Origin: Desulfobacterales bacterium
GTDB taxonomy: Bacteria > Desulfobacterota > Desulfobacteria > Desulfobacterales > JAHDSC01
Reading direction: 5' to 3'
Length of the DNA: 64,000 nucleotides
Assembly (NCBI GenBank): GCA_018432925.1
Contig: JAHDSC010000018.1
Coordinates: 1-64,000, forward strand
Numbering within the stretch: position 1 is the stretch's first letter; each line of letters starts with the position of its first letter. Below are positions 19,827 to 29,019 of the stretch, piece by piece. Both the position numbers and the translations under genes were made by a program. The notes beneath the pieces were generated by a model. The model was not told the origin of the DNA, made no database searches, and saw only the letters and a list, made by a program, of their open reading frames with translations.

Positions 19827-20849
19827 ATGAAAAATTTTATCCGGCTTGCAATGATCATTTTTCTTATGATGTCTCTATACAATTGCGGTTTTCAAAAAGA
19901 GACATTGTTTTCAGGGGCAACCATGGGAACGACTTATCATATAAAAGTCGTTACCGGTTACTTTCGAAATGCCATATTCCTCCAGACAAAAATCGACGCA
20001 AGGCTCGAAGAAATAAACAAAAGCATGTCAATATATATTGAAAATAGCGAAATAAGCCGGTTCAATGAAAGAACGGGAATAAACAAAGCATTTTATCCAT
20101 CCATCGATTTTATGAATGTGATGACGGTCGCTAAAAATCTTTATGAGCTGACAGGCGGCGCATGGGACGGAACGGTTAAACCGTTAATTAGCCTCTGGGG
20201 TTTTTACGCTCCCGCAGGAAGCACAAAAAAAATTCCCGAACCAAACGAAATCGTTTCGATTTTATCCGAGACTGGATTGAATCATATCGAGATTTCAAAA
20301 AACGGATCCTTTTTAAAAAAGAAAGCTTGCATCTCTCTCGATCTATCCTCCGTCGCAAAGGGCTACGGAGTTGATGCAGTAGCAAAAATTATCAAAGAGA
20401 ACGGATTTGAAAACTTTCTTGTGGAGATCGGGGGTGAGGTCATTACTTCAGGATTTCGAACGGACGGCAAACACTGGAAAGTAGGAATCAACCACCCTCA
20501 AAGATGCGGCCCGATAAACAGCGTCTACAAAGTAATCACCATACACGACAAAGCCCTTGCAACGAGCGGCGATTACAGAAATTTTTTCGAAATCGACGGG
20601 AAACGTTACTCACATGTGATCGATCCGAGAACCGGATATCCCGTAAGCAACGGGGTCGTAAGCGTTTCCGTCACTGCGGATACTTGCGCCCTTGCCGATG
20701 GCCTCGCAACAGCCGTAATGGTTTTGGGCCATACAAAAGGGATTGAACTGGTGAACCGCCTTGAAGGGGTGGAATGCTTAATCGTTGTGGAGAAAGAAAA
20801 CGGCGATTTGATCAATCATTGCTCAAGGGGTTTTAAATTTCAAGGATAG
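19827..20849 (+). CDS. apbE: FAD:protein FMN transferase (ApbE family), exported
   Basis: 340 residues from ATG 19827, preceded by GAGGG at a spacing of 8; a TTG 15 bases earlier is less likely. A signal peptide with a Cys at about residue 21 (SLYNC) suggests a lipoprotein, though the lipobox is imperfect. Family motifs follow: GATMGTTYHIK, TGGAWDGTVKPL, DLSSVAKGYGVDAVA, EIGGEV and HVIDPRTGYPV. ApbE transfers FMN onto Thr of Rnf/Nqr-type subunits and other extracytoplasmic flavoproteins. No partner flavoprotein is encoded nearby; the gene stands alone between gene-poor regions. Confidence 0.93.
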   Translation: MKNFIRLAMIIFLMMSLYNCGFQKETLFSGATMGTTYHIKVVTGYFRNAIFLQTKIDARLEEINKSMSIYIENSEISRFNERTGINKAFYPSIDFMNVMTVAKNLYELTGGAWDGTVKPLISLWGFYAPAGSTKKIPEPNEIVSILSETGLNHIEISKNGSFLKKKACISLDLSSVAKGYGVDAVAKIIKENGFENFLVEIGGEVITSGFRTDGKHWKVGINHPQRCGPINSVYKVITIHDKALATSGDYRNFFEIDGKRYSHVIDPRTGYPVSNGVVSVSVTADTCALADGLATAVMVLGHTKGIELVNRLEGVECLIVVEKENGDLINHCSRGFKFQG

Positions 20850-21199
20850 AAAAACGGCAATACAATTTTATTGACAATGAAATACGAGTTCTGTAATTTT
20901 ACGCGATTGGAAAGTTGTAATCCGGTTATTATAGAGGGTTATATCCCTTCTGTTAATTCTGGACACGGATAATCTCATTATAGAAAAAGCCTGTTTTTTT
21001 GCATCGTTGGTTTCCGAAACATACCTTTCCTCAAGCGCATCGTGTCTTTTTTCCGTATAATTTGTAAAAAAGGGCTCCCCCCTTATCCTTTTACATATTT
21101 TAACGCTTGGCCATGACAAAAAAGCGAACAGGTAATTTTCAACGAATTTTCAAAAGATTATAAACGCTCGAACCGGGCAAAAAAGGAAGGAATTCGCCA
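20850..21199 (+). other. Intergenic region before etfB
   Basis: 350 bases without a supported gene. A minus-strand frame (20868-21119, 83 codons) has no family resemblance and no clear ribosome binding site. The end of the region carries the etfB ribosome binding site (AAGGAAGG). No hairpin with U-run was recognised for apbE. Confidence 0.4.
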
Positions 21200-21982
21200 G
21201 TGGAAATTGTTGTATTATTAAAACAGGTGCCGGCTACCGAATCGTATATCGGGATTGCCGATGACGGTGTATCCATCAAAACCGATGATATCAAGTGGGT
21301 CATTAATCCCTATGATGAATATGCGGTAGAGGAAGCCCTCCGTATCAAAGAGGCACACGGCGGAACGGTCACCATCCTATCGGTCGGCCCGCAAAAAGCC
21401 ACCGAAACGATAAGAACCGCTCTAGCGATGGGAGCGGATCAAGGGATCTTGGTCAATGATCCGACGATTGCGACCCGCGATGGATTGAGCATTGCAAGGA
21501 TCCTTGCAGCGGTGCTCAAAAGCATCCCTTTTGACCTGATCATAGCCGGTCAGCGGGCCATTGACGATGACAACTTTCTGGTGGGAACGGCTGTTGCGGA
21601 ATTGTTAGGCATCCCAAACATCTCCTTGATCATCAAGGAAGATATTGCAGACGGCAAAATCAAATGTCACCGAACCATTGAAGGAGGAACCGTTGTTATT
21701 GAATCACCATTACCTGCTCTGATCACTACGCAGCGGGGACTCAATGAACCTCGCTACGCATCGCTTCCGGGGATTATGAAAGCAAAAAAGAAGCCCCTTG
21801 ACGTCAAAACCATTATGGATATTGAACTGGACAGAGCGCAGGAAACAGCTTCCGTCACGCGGATCGTGGCACTAAAATTACCTTCGGAACGAAAAGGCGG
21901 AAGAATCATTCAAGGCGATTCCGCTCGTGCAAAAGCGGCTGAACTTGTCAGGCTCTTACGGGAAGAAGCAAAGGTTCTTTAG
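21200..21982 (+). CDS. etfB: Electron transfer flavoprotein beta subunit
   Basis: 260 residues from a GTG start with AAGGAAGG 9 bases upstream. Features are MEIVVLLKQVPATES, INPYDEYAVEEALRIKE, VSVGP-type ILSVGPQKATETIRTALAMGAD, AGQRAIDDDNFLVGTAVAELLG and TQRGLNEPRYASLPGIMKAKKKPL. It forms a heterodimer with EtfA carrying FAD and passes electrons between acyl-CoA dehydrogenases and the membrane quinone pool. No dehydrogenase is adjacent, so its partners lie elsewhere. Confidence 0.96.
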   Translation: MEIVVLLKQVPATESYIGIADDGVSIKTDDIKWVINPYDEYAVEEALRIKEAHGGTVTILSVGPQKATETIRTALAMGADQGILVNDPTIATRDGLSIARILAAVLKSIPFDLIIAGQRAIDDDNFLVGTAVAELLGIPNISLIIKEDIADGKIKCHRTIEGGTVVIESPLPALITTQRGLNEPRYASLPGIMKAKKKPLDVKTIMDIELDRAQETASVTRIVALKLPSERKGGRIIQGDSARAKAAELVRLLREEAKVL

Positions 21983-22055
21983 TTTTGTAAAAAAACAGCA
22001 AATGAATGTTATATGGCATTTGTTCGAAAACTATTTATAATAAAAGGAAATCGAC

Positions 22056-23021
22056 ATGTCACAAGGTGTACTTGTAATATCGGAACTGTCTGACCGGGTT
22101 TTTCGAAAAGTCACTTTCGAGGCCATGAGTGAGGGAAGGCGAATCGCTGATCATATGAAAGGCAATCTTGCGACCGTGGTTATTGGATCGGGTATTGAAA
22201 CGGTCGCTAACGAGCTAAAAAAATACGGAGCAGACAAAATTATCCTGGTCGATGACCCGACCCTGTCGGAATATATGACCGATTCATATACCAATGTGCT
22301 TGCCGATATCATCACCAAGGAAAAACCGGATGTGCTGATTTTGGGGGCCTCTGCCCAGGGAAAGGATCTATCCGCCCGTCTTTCCGCGCGTCTGAATGCT
22401 CCCCTTGCGATGGATGGTGTGGCAATCCGGGTCGACAATGAATCGCTGATCGTAACTCGTCCCTTATACGGAGGCAAAATTCTTGCAGATGTAAGACTTG
22501 AGGGAAAGCCGCAAATAATTGCAATCCGGCCCAACTCAATGAGTATCACAGAATGCGAAAATGCCGGCCTTATGAAATCCTGGGATCCGGTGGTTGGAAA
22601 AACAGATTTGCGGTTTATTGAAAAACAAGTAGAAACGGGCAAGGTCGAATTGACCGAAGCAGATGTGGTGGTGTCGGGCGGAAGGGGGATGGGGAGCAAC
22701 AACTTTTCAATTTTGGAAGAACTCGCCGGGCTTCTGAAAGGTGCGGTCGGAGCTTCTCGATCTGCAGTTGATGAAGGTTGGCGCCCTCATTCGGACCAAG
22801 TGGGACAAACCGGAAAGGTTGTCTCCCCCGGTCTTTATTTCGCATGCGGAATATCCGGAGCAATTCAACATCTTGCAGGCATGTCAACATCTAAAATAAT
22901 CGTGGCGATCAATAAGGATCCGGATGCTCCGATATTTTCAAAAGCAGATTATGGAATCGTCGGAGATCTTTTTGAACTTGTTCCGCTAATTTCAGAGGAA
23001 ATAAGAAAGATAAAGCAATAA
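22056..23021 (+). CDS. etfA: Electron transfer flavoprotein alpha subunit
   Basis: 321 residues. The N-terminal domain (1-190) and the FAD-binding C-terminal domain are complete; the latter shows VVSGGRGMG, the segment VGASRSAVDEGWRPHSDQVGQTGKVVSPGLY and ISGAIQHLAGM followed by IVAINKDPDAPIFSKADYGIVGD. It follows etfB after 73 bases with a ribosome binding site AAAAGGAAA, forming the usual etfBA operon. Confidence 0.97.
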   Translation: MSQGVLVISELSDRVFRKVTFEAMSEGRRIADHMKGNLATVVIGSGIETVANELKKYGADKIILVDDPTLSEYMTDSYTNVLADIITKEKPDVLILGASAQGKDLSARLSARLNAPLAMDGVAIRVDNESLIVTRPLYGGKILADVRLEGKPQIIAIRPNSMSITECENAGLMKSWDPVVGKTDLRFIEKQVETGKVELTEADVVVSGGRGMGSNNFSILEELAGLLKGAVGASRSAVDEGWRPHSDQVGQTGKVVSPGLYFACGISGAIQHLAGMSTSKIIVAINKDPDAPIFSKADYGIVGDLFELVPLISEEIRKIKQ

Positions 23022-23046
23022 AACAAAAATCGGGTGAGCAGTTATA

Positions 23047-24363
23047 ATGAAACTGCATTTCGTTAGCCTCGGATGCGTGAGAAATCTTGTCGATAGCGAG
23101 GTGATGCTGGGCCGACTGAAAAAAGCCGGCTGGATCATTACACAAGACCCTGCCGAAGCAAATACCATCGTCATAAATACCTGCAGCTTTATCGAAGCCG
23201 CGGTAAATGAATCCATTGACACGATCCTTGAATTGGCTCAATACAAAAAAAGAGGAACCTGCAAGCGCCTGATCGTGGTCGGCTGCCTTCCCGAAAGATT
23301 CAGAGAGGAAATCATTCCCGCCTTGCCGGAAGTGGATGCATTTTTGGGCACAGGCGCTTTTGACCGGATTATTGAGGCCGCAAACGGACTTGTCGGCTTT
23401 TCGGAATGCTTGTTGCCGAATCCTTATTTGGCGGCAATCCGGAATTATGATACACCTCGATTCCGTCTAACACCATTCATAGCTTACCTGAAGGTTGCGG
23501 AAGGATGCAACCGGAAATGCACCTATTGTATTATTCCGAAACTTCGCGGCAGGCAAAAAAGCCGCCCCATTGAGGATATCATGGCGGAAGCACGCGAATT
23601 GCTATCTTCGGATGTTAAAGAACTTATACTGGTAGCCCAGGACACATCATCTTATGGAAAGGATTTATGCCCGCCGATCGATTTGTCCTTCCTGCTTAAA
23701 AAAATTTCTACGCTAAGCAATCGGGCCTGGCTGAGAATCCTTTACGGACATCCGCAGAACACGGACGATAAACTGATCGAAACCGTTGCAGGGTTTCCGA
23801 ATATCTGCCCCTATTACGACATACCGATTCAGCATGCAAGCGAGCCGGTTTTACAAAAAATGGGGAGACACTATACCCGTCAAAGCCTATACCGTCTTTT
23901 TGATAAAATTCGCAAACGAAGCCCGGATGCTGCCTTGCGTACAACCGTAATGGTGGGTTTTCCCGGAGAAACCGATAAAGACTTCGAGACGCTTCTTGCT
24001 TTTGTCAATGATATATGTTTCGATCTGCTGGGAGTTTTTATTTATTCTGATTTTGAAGATCTTCCCTCTCATCGGCTTCGCGACCATGTTCCGAAACAGT
24101 TGGCAAATGAACGATACGACCGGCTCATGTCCCGCCAAAAAGAAATATCATTAAAGAAGAACCAAAGCCGCATCGGCAAGGTGTTTAAAGTTCTCGTGGA
24201 AGATTCACCCGAAGAAAATCTTTTTACGGGGCGCACTTATTTTCAGGCCCCGGAGGTCGATGGTATTGTCTTTATTCATTCAAAAAATTTGCATCCCGGC
24301 GCATTTGCCAGCGTAAGGATCACGGACGCCCTTGAATATGATCTGATCGGAGAAGCAGCATGA
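23047..24363 (+). CDS. rimO: Ribosomal protein S12 methylthiotransferase RimO
   Basis: 438 residues. The MTTase N-domain has Cys at 10, 46 and 80 for the auxiliary 4Fe-4S cluster. The radical SAM motif CNRKCTYC places Cys at 154, 158 and 161, and a C-terminal TRAM domain (about 370-435) follows. It adds a methylthio group to Asp in S12. RimO rather than MiaB is favoured by the opening MKLHFVSLGCVRNLVDSE and the IPKLRGRQKSRP segment. The stop overlaps the downstream ispB start (ATGA). Confidence 0.94.
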   Translation: MKLHFVSLGCVRNLVDSEVMLGRLKKAGWIITQDPAEANTIVINTCSFIEAAVNESIDTILELAQYKKRGTCKRLIVVGCLPERFREEIIPALPEVDAFLGTGAFDRIIEAANGLVGFSECLLPNPYLAAIRNYDTPRFRLTPFIAYLKVAEGCNRKCTYCIIPKLRGRQKSRPIEDIMAEARELLSSDVKELILVAQDTSSYGKDLCPPIDLSFLLKKISTLSNRAWLRILYGHPQNTDDKLIETVAGFPNICPYYDIPIQHASEPVLQKMGRHYTRQSLYRLFDKIRKRSPDAALRTTVMVGFPGETDKDFETLLAFVNDICFDLLGVFIYSDFEDLPSHRLRDHVPKQLANERYDRLMSRQKEISLKKNQSRIGKVFKVLVEDSPEENLFTGRTYFQAPEVDGIVFIHSKNLHPGAFASVRITDALEYDLIGEAA

Positions 24364-25340
24364 TGGACCTGAAAGACAAAACCCTCGCTATGGTAAAAGA
24401 TGACCTCGCAGATATTGAAGCCGCCCTTCTGCAAAATTTAAACCCGTATTTCGAATTGGTTTCCCAAGTTGCCAGCCATATGATTTCCAGCGGCGGCAAG
24501 CGATTGAGACCTCTGCTTATGGTTCTTTCCGCAAAAATTTGCGGCAATCATAAAAAATCCGATAATTTTTTTTCTATTATTTTTGAATACTTGCATGCTG
24601 CCACACTTTTGCACGACGACATTGTCGACGAAGCATGTCTTCGCAGAGGCAAACCGGCCGCACGTTCAATCTGGGGCAATCCGATCGCGGTTCTTGTGGG
24701 TGATTTTCTTCTCGCCCGATCTCTTTCGATTGCTGCGAAAACCGGACGGCCAAGGGTTATCAGGGTCATTGCGGAAATTACCGAAAACATGTCTCAAGGC
24801 GAAATCCACCAGTTGATGAGAAAAAAGAGCTTGGACCTAAGCGAAGAGGAATATTTGGAAATCGTCCGCCGCAAGACGGCAGTACTCATCCAGGGCGCAT
24901 GCGCTGTTGGTGCCATCATTTCAGATGCGACGGCTCAACAGGAAAAAGCGCTTTCGAAGTACGGATTCAATCTTGGAGTTGCCTTCCAAATGGTTGATGA
25001 CCTCCTGGATTACTCTTCAGATACCAGCGTCCTTGGAAAAGAGATCGGGGCGGATTTAAAAGAAGGAAAACTGACCCTGCCGGTTATTTATGCATTGAAG
25101 ACAGCAAAATCAAAAGATCGGGACCTGATGAAAAAAACACTTTTGAGCAAAGAATGTTCAGTCCCCGATTTTGAAAATTTCCTTATCCTGTTACAAAAAT
25201 ACGGGGGTTTGACTTATACAAAAAAAATGGCAGCAGAATATGTAAAAAATGCAAAAGATGCGCTTTCGGTTTTTAAGTCTTCGGAAGTTAAGGATATTCT
25301 TTTGTACCTTGCAGATTGTACTCTTGCCCGCAGGGCTTAA
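24360..25340 (+). CDS. ispB: Polyprenyl diphosphate synthase (octaprenyl type)
   Basis: 326 residues. First Asp-rich motif LLHDDIVDEACLRRGKPAAR (about 82-101), GDFLLARS, and second Asp-rich motif FQMVDDLLDYSSD (about 211-223), with GGKRLRP near residue 43. It builds the long isoprenoid side chain of quinones (menaquinone in a sulfate reducer). Chain length cannot be read by eye. It is translationally coupled to rimO. The start could be either of two adjacent ATG codons. Confidence 0.93.
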   Translation: MMDLKDKTLAMVKDDLADIEAALLQNLNPYFELVSQVASHMISSGGKRLRPLLMVLSAKICGNHKKSDNFFSIIFEYLHAATLLHDDIVDEACLRRGKPAARSIWGNPIAVLVGDFLLARSLSIAAKTGRPRVIRVIAEITENMSQGEIHQLMRKKSLDLSEEEYLEIVRRKTAVLIQGACAVGAIISDATAQQEKALSKYGFNLGVAFQMVDDLLDYSSDTSVLGKEIGADLKEGKLTLPVIYALKTAKSKDRDLMKKTLLSKECSVPDFENFLILLQKYGGLTYTKKMAAEYVKNAKDALSVFKSSEVKDILLYLADCTLARRA

Positions 25341-25367
25341 TTTTGCGGTATGTGGAGGTTAAAAGCC

Positions 25368-26564
25368 ATGCTTGTATCTTGTTCCCTTTCCAGAAAATTG
25401 ATGATTGCAGTTCTCCTGGCTGTCGCTTTATCATGTCCTGCAGCAGCTGAACAACCACCCCGAATAAAAGTTGTTGAGGTGATCGGAAGTGGCAATATCC
25501 ATGGTCAAGATGCAGCAACGGCTCGTGATCTGGCGATTTCATATGGTTTGGTGCTAGCAGTACATGGAGTTGTTGCAGATTTAATTTCTCTGGATACACA
25601 GGTTCAGAATTTTCAGACACTTAACGAAACCCTTTATAACCACACAGACCAATTTGTCGGCAACTACAAAGTGCTTGCGGAGTCGGTGTCCGGCAATACT
25701 TACAGGGTAATGATACAGGCAACCGTTTTGGTCGATACGATTTTCCAGCGATTATCGGATATCTGTGTCACCCAGACCCAAAAATCTTTGCCTTCGATTC
25801 TCTTTTTGATTGCGGAGCAAAATCTGGAAGATGCAAAACCGAAATATGAGTGGGGGCAAGGGTTAAATCGTTCATCCATCTTTTCGAAGAAAGCAATGGC
25901 CGAAGAAATGAAGGAAAAAGGGTTTTCAATAATTGATTACGAAACCATGATGCAGGACAGCAATGAGGATTTTTCTGTTTTCAGGCAGGATATGGAAGAC
26001 TCTGAGGTTGTAAACCTCGGTGCACGACTGAAGGCGGATGTTGTCATCGTTGGAAAATCGGTGGCACAAAAATCACCGAACATCATGGAAGAAAGCACCG
26101 GGTCCTTCCAGGGTCACCTTACCGCTCGCGCCCTTTCAACGGAAACCGGCGCAGAAATTGCCTCAACGGTGCAAACCTTCACCGTGATGAACCGTGATGA
26201 TCTCGTCGGAAGCAAAGAAGCGCTTACCGGCGCCGGGATTCTTGCAGGAAAAGAGCTTTCGTCTCAAATCGCCTCGGTTTGGCTGGAAAAAGACAACACA
26301 CTTCAAAAGCTGAAAATTTTCGTTGAAGGAACCCGTCATCTGGGAAATTTCGTCTCCTTTAAAAGAATTTTAAATGGCTTCCCCGGGGTAAAACAGATGA
26401 AAACCAGCGAAGTGAAAGCCAACGAGGCCACCCTTATTGTTGTTTTCAACGGAAATGCTGAAAAGCTTGCGGAAACATTGATGTCACAATCTTTTGACTC
26501 GTTCGAGATCAAGCTTCACGAAACATCAGAAGATAGCGTAAGATTGGAACTGCTATCGCGATAG
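25368..26564 (+). CDS. Exported protein with FlgT-like domain organisation
   Basis: 398 residues from ATG 25368, which has GGAGG 9 bases before it; an ATG 18 bases earlier overlaps that site. A signal peptide (RKLMIAVLLAVALSCPAAAE) precedes a region resembling the FlgT N-terminal domain: VVEVIGSGNIHGQDAATARD, then AISYGLVLAVHGVV. A middle domain (about 130-290) contains ADVVIVGKSVAQ and ends in GKELSSQIA. A C-terminal domain (about 300-395) follows. FlgT-like proteins are periplasmic and often associate with the flagellar or outer-membrane apparatus, but no flagellar genes are nearby. The family call is tentative; export to the periplasm is better supported. Confidence 0.6.
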   Translation: MLVSCSLSRKLMIAVLLAVALSCPAAAEQPPRIKVVEVIGSGNIHGQDAATARDLAISYGLVLAVHGVVADLISLDTQVQNFQTLNETLYNHTDQFVGNYKVLAESVSGNTYRVMIQATVLVDTIFQRLSDICVTQTQKSLPSILFLIAEQNLEDAKPKYEWGQGLNRSSIFSKKAMAEEMKEKGFSIIDYETMMQDSNEDFSVFRQDMEDSEVVNLGARLKADVVIVGKSVAQKSPNIMEESTGSFQGHLTARALSTETGAEIASTVQTFTVMNRDDLVGSKEALTGAGILAGKELSSQIASVWLEKDNTLQKLKIFVEGTRHLGNFVSFKRILNGFPGVKQMKTSEVKANEATLIVVFNGNAEKLAETLMSQSFDSFEIKLHETSEDSVRLELLSR

Positions 26565-26611
26565 AAACATCTCGGACTCCAACCCTTATCCGCCCAAATC
26601 GTTTTGATCAA

Positions 26612-27202
26612 TTGAAGCCACAGAAATCCGTCATAAATTTGCCAAACATATTAACCATTGCGAGGATTCTGTTAACACCTCTTTTTGTTATTCTGCTGTT
26701 GAAGCACTTGCTCCTTTACGCACTACTTGTTTTCACTCTTGCCGGGATCAGCGATGCTTTGGATGGCATACTGGCGAGGTATTGCAATCGGAGAACCGTA
26801 TTGGGCGCCTATCTTGACCCGATCGCCGACAAGCTTCTTTTAGCCTCGGCTTTTGTAGTCCTTGCAGTTCTGGAGATTATTCCCGGATGGTTGACGGTTA
26901 TTGTATTAACCCGAGACATTTTGATCGTGATCGGTTTCATCGTCTTCGCAATTCGGACCATCAAAGTCGAAATCAAACCGAGTCTTGCCAGCAAATTGAC
27001 GACGCTTACCCAGTTGACGGCCGTGTTTTTTGCCTTGCTTCAAACAGAAAGTTCGGCCGGTTTCATCACAAACTATACTTTTTACTGGCTTGCAGCCTTG
27101 TTAACCATTATATCCGGCTTACATTACATTTACATCGGGTTAAATATTCTCCAGAATTCTTCGGAAAACAACCAACCACCAACGCAACCGGCCACAGGCT
27201 GA
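26612..27202 (+). CDS. pgsA: CDP-diacylglycerol--glycerol-3-phosphate 3-phosphatidyltransferase
   Basis: 196 residues. The CDP-alcohol phosphotransferase motif is complete: DALDGILARYCNRRTVLGAY followed by LDPIAD (DGxxAR...GxxxDxxxD). At least four hydrophobic segments place it in the inner membrane, where it makes phosphatidylglycerophosphate. The N-terminus NLPNILTIARILLTPLFVILL is typical. The start is a TTG at 26612 without an obvious ribosome binding site, so the exact start is uncertain. tRNA-Val follows 53 bases downstream. Confidence 0.93.
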   Translation: MKPQKSVINLPNILTIARILLTPLFVILLLKHLLLYALLVFTLAGISDALDGILARYCNRRTVLGAYLDPIADKLLLASAFVVLAVLEIIPGWLTVIVLTRDILIVIGFIVFAIRTIKVEIKPSLASKLTTLTQLTAVFFALLQTESSAGFITNYTFYWLAALLTIISGLHYIYIGLNILQNSSENNQPPTQPATG

Positions 27203-27255
27203 ATCATTTCCCTTGACACAAAAAACGATCGATGGTATCGATTTTTTTAAATTAA

Positions 27256-27330
27256 AGGCACGTAGCTCAGGGGGAGAGCGCTACCCTGACACGGTAGAAG
27301 TCGTTGGTTCAAATCCAATCGTGCCTACCA
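27256..27330 (+). tRNA. tRNA-Val (anticodon GAC)
   Basis: A complete cloverleaf with encoded CCA. Acceptor AGGCACG pairs with CGTGCCT. The anticodon stem CTACC/GGTAG encloses CTGACAC (anticodon GAC), the T-arm has TTCAAAT, and the discriminator is A. Its 3' end (27309-27326) recurs at 29002-29019, marking it as a likely integration site. Confidence 0.95.
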
Positions 27331-27340
27331 GAAAAATCAA

Positions 27341-27375
27341 GGGGGATTACGAAATCAATCGTAACCCCCCTTTTT
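27341..27375 (+). terminator. Rho-independent terminator after tRNA-Val
   Basis: Arms GGGGGATTACGA and TCGTAACCCCC pair with one mismatch around AATCAA, followed by a C then TTTTTG. It would end the pgsA/tRNA-Val transcript. Confidence 0.85.
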
Positions 27376-27539
27376 GTTTCGGACAAACTGCGAGTGATCG
27401 AATCAATCTTTTTGCCGGACCGCGGAGTGACTAAAAAATGGGATGACTTGGGAAGCATCAAACTATCCCTTGTTCAGATTTGGGAAGAGACCGGACAGCG
27501 GAATAGAGGTCAAACTGTCCGGATGAGTTCTGACAACTC

Positions 27540-28195
27540 GTAGAACCATCCGTTGATCCTCATGAGAACAAGCTGCCCTTGCTGCGAACGATCCCCTCTT
27601 TCTTGACGGAAGGATCGGAGATGCGATCGAACGATAAGAAAAGGTTGGATGGAACTGATTGTTTTCATTACGCCATAACATTTTGGACAAAGCAGGGAAT
27701 AAGGTCGCAAGTTTTCTGGATCAGCCTTGTCCGGTTGCTGTAATAGCCGTAATATCGAACCATTTGCGCGCCCTCGGCTGGGTATAAGTTTGACAAGCTG
27801 CTATTGCCGGTCCTGCGCATCGAAGGTTTTCTATGTCTTGCGGTCTTTCGATTCGTATATTGTTTTGCTCATGCCATCGGGTGAATCATGGGCCGGAATA
27901 TTTGTCCTCCGTTCCTTTGCAAAGTAGGATCGGATCTAATCACGCATCAAGTTCTCGATTTCATTCCCGCCATACGACCGGATGGTTGGTGCGCAAAACA
28001 CATAAATCCCGCTTTGGTGGCGCCCCATCGCGTTTTTGATTGGGACAGAGAAATTTGAAAATTGCTGGAAAAGCTCTTGGATATTACTGGTTGGGCGGCG
28101 GGCAAACCGTAAAGGCGTCATCTCCGGCAAGACATCCGTTGGCGATCAAAAGCAATTGCGGATGAAAATTTTGGAAGTCGCAAAAGAACTGTAGG
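27540..28195 (-). pseudogene. Decayed IS91-family (HUH/Y2) transposase
   Basis: Several frames on the minus strand each preserve a piece of the same transposase, in the right order. QFFCDFQNFHPQLLLI (28145-28192) corresponds to the HUH region (normally FHPHLHAL). SKTIYESKDRKT then a stop then KTFDAQDR matches the V-x-YRSK...KTFDAL block. MVRYYGYYSN is at 27734-27763. TRLIQKTCDL runs into CPKCYGVMKTISSI (27661-27689), the C-terminal zinc-finger part. Stops, frameshifts and an internal deletion after YYGYYSN make it inactive. Confidence 0.8.
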
Positions 28196-28213
28196 CGGGG
28201 CACCGCATCCGGT

Positions 28214-28870
28214 TTAACGTCTTTCACTACCCGAACTTGATCGCGCGTTTCTGGAGACAGGATGGGCAGAAATGACTTTTTTTACATCCGGATTCTCCAT
28301 CCGAAAGATTCCGACCTCATGTAGCAGATTATGAACAACGGCAAGCGGATCTGCAAGGTTGATATCCACAACAACCGGCCTTTCCATACGCCACCTTGCT
28401 ATAACCTGATCCAAAAGACTATGTCTGACCGTCCAGATCATGGGTGGATATCTGAATTCAAAAATACGGTCAAGGTATTGCGCCCAGATTTTACCTCTCA
28501 GTTCAAACAATCCAACCTCATCGACAACAAAAAGATCGGTAGTCTCAGGAACCGGAAAGGACAACGCCCTCTGCCCGAAAAGTAATCCTTCCGGTCTGAA
28601 GTAAAAATGGCCGTACCGGCTGCTTTCCGGTGAAGGCACAATGGAAGCAAGTTCACAGAAAGCGCCGGTGGACAGATCAATTATCGAAAAACCGGACCGA
28701 ATGCCATCACGCACATGTCCCGGAGCGGCAATTCCACGAATGTTCAACCCCTTCTCTTCAAGAATGCCAAGAACTGTCAAAAGAAAGCTGGTTTTTCCTT
28801 CCCCCGGCTGTCCGGTAAAAATATAAATCGGCGGCAGCCATCCATCCAGCCGTGAGGCTCCCCCGTCCAT
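28214..28870 (-). CDS. THEP1-type nucleoside-triphosphatase (NTPase_1 family)
   Basis: 218 residues with GGAG 8 bases before the ATG. A P-loop GQPGEGKTS (about 20-28), the segment VRDGIRSGFSIIDLSTG and a Walker B VVDEVGLFELRG mark the THEP1/DUF265 NTPase family. These are small ring-forming NTPases of uncertain cellular role, some linked to molybdenum or tungsten metabolism and others to mobile DNA. This copy lies inside the tRNA-Val-flanked segment; a molybdenum-carrier-like gene stands immediately outside. The C-terminal tail (after about residue 200) is Ser/Arg rich and may be extraneous. Confidence 0.8.
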   Translation of the reverse strand: MDGGASRLDGWLPPIYIFTGQPGEGKTSFLLTVLGILEEKGLNIRGIAAPGHVRDGIRSGFSIIDLSTGAFCELASIVPSPESSRYGHFYFRPEGLLFGQRALSFPVPETTDLFVVDEVGLFELRGKIWAQYLDRIFEFRYPPMIWTVRHSLLDQVIARWRMERPVVVDINLADPLAVVHNLLHEVGIFRMENPDVKKVISAHPVSRNARSSSGSERR

Positions 28871-29001
28871 TAATTCTTCTCCATGCTACATCATCCTCTT
28901 GTATCTTTTGTCATAGCAACCATCGGAAAACCGGCCGCCTGAAAGCTCATCAGGTCTTCTGCCCGGAACCTATTCATTCAGGCCGACCTTTACTTTAAAT
29001 G

Positions 29002-29019
29002 TCGAATCCAATCGTGCCT
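29002..29019 (+). repeat. Partial duplicate of the tRNA-Val 3' end (att-like)
   Basis: AATCCAATCGTGCCT at 29005-29019 is identical to tRNA-Val 27312-27326, and the preceding TCG differs by one base from TCA in the tRNA. No tRNA-like sequence precedes it, so it is not a second tRNA gene. It is followed by GTCACCA rather than ACCA. Confidence 0.8.

Larger units (their letters stand above)
27309..29019. mobile_element. Remnant of a tRNA-Val-integrated element
   Basis: The last 18 bases of the tRNA-Val acceptor/T region (27309-27326) recur at 29002-29019 with one mismatch, 15 of them in an unbroken identical run. Between the two copies lie a decayed IS91-type transposase and a THEP1-type NTPase gene. 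No integrase is recognisable, so this is a remnant. Direct duplication of a tRNA 3' end is the classic footprint of tyrosine-recombinase integration; the assignment to such an event is inference. Confidence 0.6.

Noticed and set aside
20868-21119. 83-codon minus-strand frame before etfB
   Set aside because: No ribosome binding site and no family resemblance.
27727-28039. Plus-strand frames downstream of tRNA-Val
   Set aside because: Antisense to the transposase remnant, whose conserved motifs are on the minus strand.
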